Shown in pieces: positions 29,701 through 43,400 of a DNA stretch of 64,000 nt; positions within the stretch are counted from its first letter, which is position 1, and each line of letters opens with the position of its first letter. Both the position numbers and the translations under genes were made by a program. This DNA is from Mytilus californianus (lineage: Eukaryota > Mollusca > Bivalvia > Mytilida > Mytilidae), in NCBI RefSeq assembly GCF_021869535.1, contig NW_026262701.1, positions 49,913,278-49,977,277 on the forward strand. The letters run 5' to 3'. The notes under the pieces were generated by a model. That model searched no databases. It was not told the DNA's origin and saw only the letters and a list, made by a program, of their open reading frames with translations.

Positions 29701-32700
29701 TTATCCTTGACCGTTTGTCTTTCCTTCCATCCATCTATTCCTTCCGTCTGTCCTTCTTTCCGTTCATCCCATTTTTGTTTTCACACTTTATATTGAGTTT
29801 GACTCGTGCAAAATTTATGAAACTCGTACACAATGCTAAGAACCAAAACTAGCAGACAGTGTGAAATTGGGCGGTGAGTCATTTACCGTTCTATAGTTGT
29901 GTCTGTTTATAACTTGGAAAATAGCAATTTTTTTCGTTTCTGCACTCGATTTAAATTTGTCTCATACAAATTTTATAAAACTCCTACACAAGGCTAAGAA
30001 CTACAAGATGCAGACAGAGTTTGAATTTGGGTTGTGAGTCATGTACCGTTTTAGAGTTATGCTCCTTTTTAACTTGCAAAATTGCAAAGCTTGAGCAGGG
30101 GCATTCGTGTCCTCATATACGTTCTTCTTTTATTTTATTTGATTCTAATGGCTCAATTTGTTTCCAATAGGATTTGAGATGTTTAGTATATAGCAATGAG
30201 ACAGCAACCCAACTGCCTAACAAATCACAAGATATCCGAAGATAAGCATATGGTCATCAATAAAAGTGTTTTTAATTTATCAAGATCTTAATCATCATGA
30301 ACAGAGAAAACTTGTACATGAATTTAAAAGACTTAAGATAATTAACACAACATTAGTTCCAAACAGTTTGTTGCTAGTCATAATTTAAAAGTTAGTTATT
30401 CATAAGCTAAAAGTAAATATTCGAATGCATGGTATGGCATAAGCTCTGAAAATATTCTTTCTTCATTTTAGTTGCTGCACCAACCCTGCCACTAATTCCA
30501 ACAACATCACCTGTAATTGGAAAAGGTAATTAATATATTGATAGTTTTAGCCGTCCTCGACAAAAGGGCCATGCTAACTATTGCCATCACTTGATGTTAG
30601 GTATTGCCATTTTAGTTTCAACATTTGCACTAAACTATCAAAATAAAATAAAAGCGAGAAATAGTCTATCAACAGCTTATTTTCATATTTCACCATAACA
30701 TGGTAATGTGCACAAGAATATATCTTCTTTTAACCCTTTTTTTTGTATCTTTGAAGTTGCCAGAACGTAAGTCTCTACTTCCATTCACGGAGATGCTTAA
30801 TTATTTGTGTCCTGATAGTGAAATGATAATGCAACTAGATATTCAATATCATAAATCTCAATTGTTATTCCGTGTATTTAAACAGATATATAATGTTCAA
30901 GAGGGGTATTGGTGAGAAAAAAAAGGTTCCTGAGAAAAAATTTCTTTACCTTGTTTTGACCATGTTGACTGGTATTTTTCACAAATTCTACTTATGAATT
31001 GTGAATGACATTGAGTTTTACCCCACTTTTTTATTCATTGTGGTATTTGTAGGAGGTTCCAGTAGGGTGCTGTTTCATTGACTTTTACACCACATTTTCA
31101 TTCAAACTGTGAACTGGACAATTTTCGCGGCAGTTTGATATTCGCTAGCTTCGCAGTAGAGTTGAATCGCGAAATTAAAACTTCCGCAAATATTTAAAAA
31201 AAAAAACGATTGAAAGGATAAAAAGCATATGTGAAAAATACCAATAGGATTATGTACAGGACCATTTTATAATAATTTTATAAGCAATTCCCCTAACTGA
31301 ATATGGAGCAAAAGCAAAAAAGCTCTAAAATCATTTTCACTGGAGAACCATGTTTAAAGTAGAGGTAAAGAGACGTTTCAAATGTTCATAACTATGTATG
31401 AACGACACTTTATCTTAACTGTATACCAATTAACAATTCTAATTTATAAATATAGATTTAGGAGATTGACATACTTTGATAGTGTTTGACATTGGTCATA
31501 GATCTAGATGAGTGACGCAGGATTTTCAGAGCTTCATTATTTTGATTCCCTGTATTTGATAGTCTCTTTTCCATTATGTGCATTTATCTTTTCGTCAGTC
31601 ATTTGTCCTTCCTGTATCCGGATTAGTTTTGGATTCAGGTAGTTTAACACAAAGTTGTGGTCCTATCAACTTGAAACTTAGTACATATGTTCATTATGAT
31701 ATGAACTTTAAAAGCATATATTAATTTTGGGTTTTGGCCCAGATTTCACAGTTCACTGAACATAGAAATGCGATAGTATGAGTGAGGCAAGGTATCCTAT
31801 GGAAATGTGATAGTACGAGCGAGGCAAGGTATCCTATGGAAATGTGATAGTATGAGCGAGGCAAGGTATCCTATGGAAATGAGATAGAATGAGCGTGGCA
31901 AGGTATCCTATGGAAATGTGATAGTATGAGTGAGGCAAGGTATCCTATGGAAATGTGATAGTATGAACGTGGCAAGGTATCCTATGGAAATGTGATAGTA
32001 CGAGCGAGGCAAGGTATCCTATGGAAATGTGATAGTATGAGCGAGGCAAGGTATCCTATGAAAATGTGATGGTACGAGCGTGGCAAGGTATCCTATGGAA
32101 ATGTGATAGTATGAGTGAAGCAAGGTATACTATGGAAATGTGATAGTATGAGCGTGGCAAGGTATCTTATAGAAATGTGATAGTATGAGTGAGGCAAGGT
32201 ATCCTTTTGAACAATATGCTTGCTTCCATCATGAAAGATGCAAAGAAATATTTTAAAATAAAATTTTTGGAAATGTAAAACCAACAACTTTTAACATGAA
32301 ATTAGGTATAATGTCTAAACTTCTTACCTTTGAGTAAGCCTTTTCCATTTTCTTATTTGTTCTTGTCTTTTTCAGGTTTTGTTTTCAGTCTTAAAAAAGT
32401 CATTGGACTTTTGACAACTTCTCTGTGACTATATAATACAAATTGTATCAATGTTTTGAAAGTAAATGAGTGATTGATATATATGTGACTTTATATAGTC
32501 TTGTATTTCCTTTTATGAGGTAGAGGATAAGTGCGAGTGTTTTAAACAATGGAAAGATTGAAGAGATGAAAACGTTTAAACTAAAACCAAAAAAAATGGG
32601 ATTTTTTATGTTATTTAGCAGTGTTAGGAAATCAATGGGGAAAAATGGAAAATAGCAACAATTTATAATGACAATTTTTTTTTGTCAATTTCTAATGACT

Positions 32701-34390
32701 ATCCCCCATTTCCTCGAAATGAAATTGCTGTTACTTGATATGAACTGATAATATATTTTATACGGACATTTTCACTTGTCTTCTTTGAAATCTTCATTAA
32801 TTTTTTTTTTTTAAATAATTAGGGAAAAGGTACAATTTCTATGTTGGCGGTCTTCAAATCAGATCTCAGTGTTAGTTGATTTTTGGGTTAGAAATAAAGT
32901 AAACAGTAAAAAGTTACATGTAGGATATTTTTCTGATTACAGCTGTATATTTTGAAATATATAACTAGACAACTGATCAAATCTGTGCAATAGCAAAAAG
33001 ATGTTTTTGTCAAGTCTGTAATGAATGATTGAAGGCAATCAGCATTTAACATTACAAAGATGTTACTTCTAACACCTGCATATATGTTGTATTAACTGCC
33101 GGTATAAAGATATTAGATCAGAGCATATACAACATAAAGTGATGCATTTATTGGTGCATTTAGCCATTAAATATCGTGAATGTCTCAAAATTCTTTGGAT
33201 GAAGCCAATTTGCTAAATACACAATAATTATTTTTACGAATATGTAGTTTTACAGTTAAATCTGTTGACATGATTGATACTGCCACCCAACAAAAGAATT
33301 AGCAAATAAAGCACATATTGTGATAATATTTCTGCAGTTAATGAGAACAAAATACTGGAAATATTCTTTCAATGATTTTTTTCTCCCCTCCTCAAAGCAA
33401 CTGAGGGACATAATTAACTTTTTCCCCCATTCCTCAAGGCAACGGAGGGACATAGTTAAATATTTCCCCCTGTTTCAAGGCAACAGAAGGACATAATTAA
33501 TTATTTTTCAACCTTCCTCAAGGCAACTGAGGGACATAGTTAATTCTTCTTCCCCTATCTCAAGGCAACTGAGGGACATAGTTAATTTTTTTTCCCCATC
33601 TCAAGGCAACTGAGGGACATAGTTAATTATTTTTCAACCTTCCTCAAGACAACTGAGGGACATAGTTAATTCTTCTTCCCCTATCTCAAGGCAAATGAGG
33701 GACATAGTTAATTCTTCTTCCCCTATCTCAAGGCAACTGAGGGACATAGTTGAATCTTCTTCGCCTTCCTCAAGGCAACTTAGGGAGATAGTTAAATCGT
33801 TTCCCCTTCCTTAAGGCAACTGAGGGACTTAATTCTGTTTCCCCATTCCTTAAGACAACTGAAATTATATAGCCATTCTTTGGTTCCTGAAACATCAAGT
33901 TTCCTTCAATTATGTATTTTATTCCTTCAAAAATTGTTTTAGTGTGCAGCAAATTTCAGTTTAAGATGTATTGCGCTTGACCTATTTTTAGCTTACCTGG
34001 CATAAAGGGCCAGGTGAGTTTTTCTCATCACTTGGCATTTGTCTCTGTCAACTAAAAAAAAAATCTTCTCCTCTGAATTTACTAGACCAAATATTTGTCT
34101 CTGTCAACTTAAAAAAAATTCTTCTCCTCTGAATTTACTGGGCCAAATATAACCAAACTTGGCTACAACCATCATTGAGGTATCTAGTTAAAACAAAATG
34201 TGTCCAATGATCCTCTTGCCAACTTACATGTCAAACATGGCTAAAAATAGGGCATAATAGTAAGAAGCAAGTTTTGTCTATTAACTTGAAAACCACTAAA
34301 TAGAAAAATCGAACAGAAATGTTCATATCATATCATGAAAACTGTCAGCCGACTTCTTATTGCAGTTATTGCCCATTAATGATGATTTTT

Positions 34391-34422
<32 letters not shown>

Positions 34423-37400
34423 TTGCCAAATATCTTACAAACTATAGTTTGGAGGGAGGTCTTTCTTTGGGCAATCCTGACACCCGAGGTATGTTATACG
34501 ACAAGAAAAACCTTAAAATATGCATTATCTGACTTATATACCGTCAAAAAATATTATTTTCTGCAAACATTTGCAAGATTTCTATCCTATTTTACTGACC
34601 ACACTAAAGTGGGATATTCTTTTCTAATGCGTTCTGGTTTTAATACGCCCTACGACTCATTTGAAATGTGAAATAAAACTTACTAACTAATCTAGATATA
34701 AGCTGTAGCAATCAGTATCCAGTTACAAAAGAAATATCACTAAATGCATGAAGCAAGACACACATGAAGTGTTAACGTGTATGAAAAATACAATCACCTT
34801 GTAAGTAATTTATTATGAACTTAGTTTATGAAAGGGGGATGCTATGTTTTTTTTCCTATTTTTTCAATTTTTTCGTGACATTTTCATCGCGGAAAAGCAG
34901 ATTATTTTTAAACATTTTCTTTTACGAGCTGTTCAAAATTATTGTTTTCATTTTTGAATGACATTTTTTTTTTAACAGAGAACTTTGGCAGAATTAAATA
35001 TCATACTCCCCCCCCCCAACCAAATTCAATCATAAAGCACGTGGCTGTTATTCTATAGAAATAAGAATATTTAGTCATTTGATCATTTGATAGAGTAAAA
35101 GGTATAGGTATATGTAGTATAATAAATTCAGAACTGACACGAATAGAGCACGAAATCGTGATACATGTACTGTACATATAACACGAAAAACGAATATCCA
35201 TAGGTCAATGTATGATTTCCAATACATTGTGACTCAATGAGATTTTCAAAATCCTACACACTAATGTGTTAAATCTAGTTTGTTTTATTAGTGTAATGAA
35301 GGGTTTTGCATTATTAAATTCATCTCAAATATTGTCCCTTTATTGTAGCGATAAATGACCAAAATTTTACATTATTTGTTTCGAACGTTAAAATGTGCGT
35401 CCACGACGATTTTTTGTAATTAAGTCTAAAAAACAGGACAGGATTGTTTATGTCTTTATCCACAGCACACGATAACTATCAAACGAATTAAATGTTTAAG
35501 TAAATAATAGTTTGAATTTTAATCAAGGAAAATAATGACCTTACACAGGTAATTATTTTATGCCTTAAAGCAAATTTCATTGGAACTTGGTATCGTCCGG
35601 GTTGATTCTTTTAAAGAAAGACCTGTCGTTCTGAAAGAAAATAACTCCACATAGGTATATAAACAATTTCAATTCAAAATCCAATATTAACTGATAAATA
35701 TCAAAATTAAATGCTTCATTATAAATTACTCGTTTCTTTTGATAGCATTGCATAATACTTGTATCCAGTTGTATTTACCGGAATGAAAAAAGTATATAAA
35801 TCAACATGGAACCAGCTAATGCATTACAATGTATAAACTACAAAATGTAATTTGTTATTCATTCCGTGTTGGTGCTTCATACTGACACATGTGTTTTGTT
35901 TTAACTGTTAATTATTAATGTTGTGAAAATATTTATTAGTATTTAACTAAAGAACTGAACTGTCCTAGTTTCAAAGTCATATTCTAGAAGTAATTATGAA
36001 GAAAAGTTTTTTAGAACACTCTCACCGTAATTAATTTAATATGCAACACAACTTTCCAAATTGTTAATTCATGATTTCGACTTATTTTAACACTATTGGA
36101 GTGTTCTAGAATCAATTACAAGTATTTTCAACTTCTACTTTTTGACCTCTTTTCCATGAAAATACCACAAACGATCACACATGATTTACTTGAGTTTCAT
36201 TAGAAGTTCAAGGAGTTGCAAAAAAACATTTTCCTGTATTCTCGTGGGGAAAAGGGAGGTGTGGACGATGTACCAGTGTGGACTTTACAAGGCTGATTAA
36301 GGTTGATAGAAACTTTAAATAAAAAAATGATCAGCAAGGAAAGATCATAAAGTAATTCTAATGGCAGAAATCCTCTGTTGACTCCTTATTGGAGTAAGTG
36401 CTCTAGATCTGTAATGAAGATTTTTACCATTTTTTGCCTTTTACATTGAAAACTATAATAGATAGATATGCACTTTAAATAGCAAAAATGAGTCTCAAGA
36501 CAAGATCTATAAAAAAGTAAAATTTTGCTGAAATTGTTACACTCTTCATTATAGGAGTGATTACACTTTAATGACGATTTGTTGTACCTTTTTTGTGTTT
36601 TGGACAACAAATTTGGAAGGAGATATGAGAAAATGCCTTTTTATTTTAGGCCAAACCTATGGTTGTCCAGGTGGATGGGTTAGTTATAAATCAAACTGCT
36701 ATTTGATTGCTAGAAACAAAACCACATGGAATGCTGCCAGATCTATTTGTAGGAAGAATGGCGCTGATTTAACTTCGATTGCAGAAGAAGGAGAACAGGA
36801 TTTTATTACAAGCCAAATCCCTAAAAGTAAGTAAGGTAAATTAAGGCCTCAATTATTGATGGAGAGAAGACCTTTACTTATCAACTTGTCTGTCTGGACT
36901 GCCACAAATCCTTTCAGCTCTCTTAGACTCTTAAACTCCTTACAGTTTTGTAATGAATTTGACATTTTATTCACCACTTTGCATACAAGGAAGAATATCC
37001 TAGAGAAAAGTTCAAGGTCAAAAACCTTAGTTCCACTTAGTCTCCCCTGTGCATATGTAAAACAATTGCACGACTCTAACATTCAAACCCTGTGCAGTTT
37101 AGTAATATATATATTCATTGATATATTTATTGATTATATATATTATTCACTTCTACTTAAAGGTGTGTTGTTCTTAGTTCAACTCAGCCTTTGCTGTGCG
37201 TATGTACAAAGATTGTTTCAGCCTTAAAACCAATAGCAGTATGAGGTTGAATTTGAGGTGCATCAATATATAAATCTCTGCCTTCCATGAGTATATCAGT
37301 AAGCTATGTTTAAATCGAATAAAAATATGATGTGGTATGATTGCCAATGAGCCAACTCTCAACTAGAGACCAAATGACAGAAGTTTATAACTATATGTCA

Positions 37401-40400
37401 CCGTACGGCCTTCAACAATTTGCAATCCCATACCGCATCGTCAGCTATAAAAGGCCCTGAAATGACAAATGTAAAACAATTCAAACGAGAAAACTATTTG
37501 CCTCATTTATGTACAAAACAATGAAAGAAAAACAAATATGATATACAGGAACAAATGGCAACCGGTGAATTACATGTCCTGGCATGGGATAGGCACATAC
37601 AGAATGTTGCAGGGTTCAACTAGTTTGTTGGTGCCAACCCCCCTTCACAATTTATGCTAACAAAATCACTATCCACTTGTCTCACCTCTTATCTGTCAGG
37701 CATTTAATAATTTGAATGCATAAGACTTGATCATAAAGTATTAATTATAAACTTGACAGTTTATATTTCACTGCCCTGTTTTACCCTGTAAATGCAAATA
37801 AAAGCAAATGCAAAATTAACCTGAAGCATGGTACACAGTGTGATATATTAAAAGATCCGGCAAAAGAGAGTGTGAGAAGAATCCAGTATAGATAGCAAGG
37901 TTGTGTCTAAGGATCTGTTATCCTAAAGAGGCGAAATATACCAAAGGGACATTCAAACTCATTATTTAAAAACAAACTGACATTGCCATGGCAAAAAACT
38001 AGAAATGATCAAAAGACAAACAACAGTATACAAAACACAACATAGAAAACCCAAACCCCACCAAAAACTTGGGGATGCTCTGGAAGGGTAAGCAGATCTT
38101 TATCCACTTGTGGCACACAATCAGAATTTTTGTGTGTGATAAAGGTAATGTCGGGAGAATCCAGTACAAATGGGCAGGTTATGATGTGACTTTGAGGCTG
38201 TAATCTATTAATTGACTTCTATTTTTAGCTCATTGCTACAACATCCATTCCAATGATACTCAGTGTGATTTATGGAGAGATCAAGGAGAATGTCAGAAGA
38301 ACCCAGTATGGATGGCAAGGTCGTGTCATAAGAGCTGTAACTTGTGTATTCGGGATTGTAAAAACATCCATTATTCTGTGGAGTGTGACCACTGGGCTAG
38401 TGTTGGTGAATGTTACAAAAACCCATCTTATATGCTACAGAATTGTCCATTGTCATGTGGAATTTGTGATTCAGGTAATGTTGTATGATTTTATCTAAAT
38501 GATGTGTCTTTTGCCTATTGATATTGATATTCGAAAAAAATATGCCTCACTATCACAAAGCCCATGTGTGCTGATGCAGTTCTATTCTTCCATCAGTCAA
38601 CCTTCCATCAGGATAAATAAACTTGCAAATCAATTTTTTTTTGTAATTCATGAATAAAATAAAATTATTTTTGCTGTATCATTAATATTTTTAAGCTCAT
38701 CTGTCCAAAACTTTAAATATAATCTTTGCTCACTGAATATGTATGATGTCTGTTGATTTTATTGATATTTTTATCAGTTCCTATCATGTTATCTGTTCCT
38801 ATCATGCTATCTGTTCCTATCATGTTATCTGTTTCTATCATGTTATCTGTTATTATCATGTTATTTGGGCAAATTGAACCACATTTGTCAGGAAATAAAC
38901 CTGACTAGAAGAGAAAAAGTTGTTTCTGATTGTCGATTTTATTTTTGAACGTATTAGCAAGTTCTGTTTTGTTCTGAAAATGAAAAAGGTAGAAAAAACA
39001 CTATGACTTTAAGAAGAAGAACAGTATTAAAAGTGCTGTTTTTTTGCTTTTCTCTTTTTTACATGTGTGTGTGTGATTTGTGACATGAATTGATACACCA
39101 TATCCTTTCATTTCCGGTATAGTGTTTACGATGCAGAATATGACGAAAATGGCAAAACAGGCTTCTTGAAGATTTTTTTTTCTATTTTCAGCTATCTATG
39201 GTGGATTTTGGATTGGATTTAGTGATACTGCATTCCAAATGAATTTTAAATGGTCAGATGATAGCACTGTCGAATATACGAAATGGGCAAAATCTGAGCC
39301 CAACAATTGGAATGGTCAGACACGGGAGGATTGTGTTATTATTCTTCTGAAGGTGTGTATAGTTGTATTGTCATTTGCTCATTGCAAAACATTTGGTTTG
39401 TACTGTCATTTGCAAGTGAATTGAAATCGTGTATGGTCATTTGAAAATCATTTGAAGGTTTGTACATGTACAGTAATGTGCAAATCATTTAATTTAAAAT
39501 GTCTTTTGCAAGATATCTGAAGGCTTGAATGTATAGTAATTTTTGAATCATCTGAAGGCTTTATAAAGTCATTGACCTGTTTCTTTCTTTACCTACTTGA
39601 CTTAGTATTAGTGATACAAAGCCATAATAATGATGAAAAAAGACCTACAAAATAGAATTAGGGTTAAAAAAATTTGGACCACTTGCCACACACACTGGGC
39701 ATTTGTTCATCATCAAAAACTGTATGATGACTTCAAGATGTCTTAAGTTGTTATATAATATTGTTACATTGCTGGCTCATTAATATTTACCCCCATATCT
39801 CCTTTTGATAAAAGAATACCATAACTTATTCTAACTTGTTTATCACACAGAATGGAAAATGGAATGATGTTCCTTGTGACATGGCCAATGCTGGATTTAT
39901 TTGTAAGAAGAGGAAGCAGGTTTTAGATGAAGTTACACAGTCACCACTAGCTGTTGGTTGTGTCAATGTAAGTTTTTCAAGAAAGAAAACATCCACAATA
40001 AAGGAATAACAGTACTGTATTTGAAGAGTTGCCAACATCGATTGGGGATTTGACAGTCACGAATGCAGTTTTACTGGAGATGCACATGCACCAATGACTT
40101 CTATTGTTAACTATGGACAGACTTAACCCAGTCAAAACTGGAGATACATGATCTATTGCATAAGAATTATCATTATTTTATTGATAGTTTTACTTTGAAG
40201 CAATTACTGCATGTCCTGGTGTAGGTACAGTTAATGAGAAAACCTTGTCATCACAACTCTTCTTTGCAGTTCATGATTTATCATTTCCACATGGAAGATG
40301 ATACTTTGATAGATACTTATATGTAGATGTGCAAGTGGGTAAGATATTTCAGCCCATTTCTTTTTTTCTAGAGCAATGCCCCATTGAACTTAAAAAGTTT

Positions 40401-43400
40401 TGTCCTTGTCCAGCTTCTACCTTGTCATTGCAACTCCTCAAAGATGGTTCATTATGTCTATATAAAACTTAGTATATTGTTAGATCCTGATATGCAAATA
40501 TGCATGTATGTAGGATTCATATGCATCTGAGACAACATCAAACAAAGAAAGACAAAATTTATATAATATTTTCTGATTCCCTTTGAACAGTTGCTCTCAC
40601 TACACCCTGTTCATATAGATGAATGGAAGAGCCTTCTTTTTTCCCCAATTTGACAGTTGTTTTGCCGTATAATAAAATGTGTTTTCTCACGTAGACGCTT
40701 TCTCTTAATGGTATTGACCACATTTTTAGCTCACCTGGCTGAAAGGCCAAGTGAGCTTTTCTCATCTTTTGGCATCCTTCGTCTGTCATCTGTTGTTGTC
40801 GTTGTCATCCATTAATTTTTACAAAAATCTTCTCCTGAAACAAGTGGGCCAAATTTAACCAAACTTGGCCACAATCATTATTAGGGTTTCTAGTTTAAAA
40901 AATGTGTCTGGTGACCCCGCCTGTCAACCAAGATGGCCGACATGGCTAGAAATAGAACATAGGGGTAAAATGCAAGTTTTGCCTTTAAAAAAAACCCGCT
41001 ATAAATAAAGAAAATCTGACAGGAGAAAAAATATCAGAATGTTGAGCTCTACCTGTTGTTAAATTAGGTCAAAACAGTCAAACGATTTCTTATAGGAGTC
41101 CTTTCCCTTATATGAAAAAAATGCTACTTTTTAAAACAATGTTGGCCTATTGTCTCTAAAATAATAATAGATAGGCAGACATTTTAAAAAGCAAAAATGA
41201 TCAGCACAACAGGATCTTCAAACATGTCAAATAAGTCAATATTGCCGAAATCTTCTGTCGACTCCTTATTAGAGCTACAATTTATTGCCCTGTCATGATG
41301 AGTTTTACCAATTTATTCCGTTTTTGCCTCATGTCTTAAAAACTTTAATAAATAGATAAAAACTTTAAAAAGCAAAGACGATCAGCAAGACTTGATCTAC
41401 TAATAAGTCAACGTGACCGAAATTGTAAGTCAACGTTTTATTGAAGTTATTGCCCTTTAATGGCCATTTTTTTCATTTTGGCCTATTATCTTGAAAACTG
41501 TAAAAGATAGAAACTTTAAATAGTAAATGATCAGCAAGACAAGATCTACAAATAAGCCTTAATGGTCGAGATCTTCAGTCGACTCATTATTTGATTTTTT
41601 GCCCTTATATGATAATTTTTAACTTTTTTATGCATTGTTTGCCTATTATCTTGAAATCTACAATAGATAAGTAGAAACTTCAAAAAGTAAAAATTATCAG
41701 CATGATAAGATCTACAAAAGTGTCAAAATGACTGAAATTGTCAGTTAACTCTTAATAAGAGTTATTCCCCTTTAATGATGATTTTTACAGGTAAGCGACA
41801 CAGGTTTTTAAGAGCCACTAGTTGCAGAGTGTATTGATGTGTTAACTAGGCCAATTAATTCAAAAACTGAAATAAAATTCCAAAGACTTTCATTTCTGGG
41901 TGCGAGTTAAATTAATCTGATCATCAATTACTTTCTTGGAACCCAAGGATTCTATTCATGTGTACATGTACTCTGCAAGAAATACCACAGTGAAATCGAC
42001 AGGGTGTTACCATTGGTTAGAATGTAGTTCATGCAACATGGAAAGAAAGAAATTCTAATGGACCAATTACATTCTAATATTTGTAGATACGCAAATCATA
42101 TAAAAACCACTTATGAATAAAAGGGAATGAGGAGTATATTCTAATAAGACAGCAACCCAAGGACAAAAGAAAGCCAAATAACATCTTGTTTATTTACAGA
42201 ACACCATTGGTTACGATGCTTACTGTTATGGAATCAATGATGAAATGACAGATTGGGCAACAGCAGAGAGTGGTTGTGCTCAAGTTCAATATGGACATCT
42301 GGCTACAATAAACAATGTGTAAGTAAATCCGTTTTTTTTTTGAGTTTGCAAGAAATTTAGAACTGTGCTCAAATTTAATGTTGACGTCAATAACCATTGT
42401 GTTAGTAAAGAGCATTACAGAATTAATATGACATCTGGCAATAGTAGCTAATATGTAAATAACAGTTCTCAACCTTGCCTGTATTTTGGCAACAATGGAC
42501 AGTGCAAAAAAACTGCTCATGATCAAAATAGACAATCAGACCCCAAAACAAGTGAGTGGTCATGATCAAAATAAAAATCTGTAAAAACAATGTTGTATAA
42601 GTAACTGCTCATGATCAAAATGGACATTTGACAAAAATAAATAGCATATGAGTAACTGCTCATGATTGAAATGGACATCTGACAACAATAAATGAAATAT
42701 AAGTAACTGCTCATGATTAAAATAAACATATGTAAGAAATATGGTATATAAGTAACTGATAGTGATCTAAATGGACATTTGACAAAAAGAAATGATTTAT
42801 CATATCCACATGGAAGATTGTACATAGATAGATTTTCCACTTTTTCTAAAGTTCATTACATGGCAGTATGTAGTGAATAAGTTTCCATCTAAATATTTTC
42901 AATCTATTTTCACTGAGGTATTGAAAAATAAAGACAAATTATTTTTGAACTTAGAATTTATATTTTTCTCAAATGATTTTTCCCACGTAAGAAAACCATT
43001 ATTCATATGTCCATTTTGATATTGAGGAGTTACTTATATATCAGGAACCGTTTTGATCATAAACAGTTACTAATACACCATTTCTTTTTGTCAAATGTCA
43101 ATTTATGTTAGATAGCTTCCATTTTTCATAACAGTAATTTTCTGTAAAATTCCACAATTATTCCGTCAAGCCCATGAGCTTTATTACGTTTCATATTTAA
43201 AAATTGCATCAGTACATTCATCAACAGTTAATACTCCTTCACAAGTATGACTTTCACTGTCATTTGATTTCTTATATTCCTTGATACAATCTAGATACTT
43301 CTTTTGTTTCTTCTATCTCAGGATGTTTTGTAGAGTACAAATGTTTATAATAATTTGCGTCTTATCTTAATATTTTTTCTTGATCTCTTGTAACTTGACC

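Noticed and set aside
34360-34671. 103-codon frame with poly-Gly
   Set aside because: Crosses a poly-G tract at the end of a family A copy; no domain.
36856-37227. 123-codon frame and its antisense partner
   Set aside because: Intronic, no domain, no splice support.
38229-38474. Calling exon 16 a toxin
   Set aside because: The ShKT fold is shared with many non-toxic extracellular proteins, and here it is a module inside a lectin receptor.
40266-40350. Possible extra exon (ctttgcag ... gtgggtaaga)
   Set aside because: Stops in all three frames, and skipping it keeps exons 18 and 19 in matching phase.
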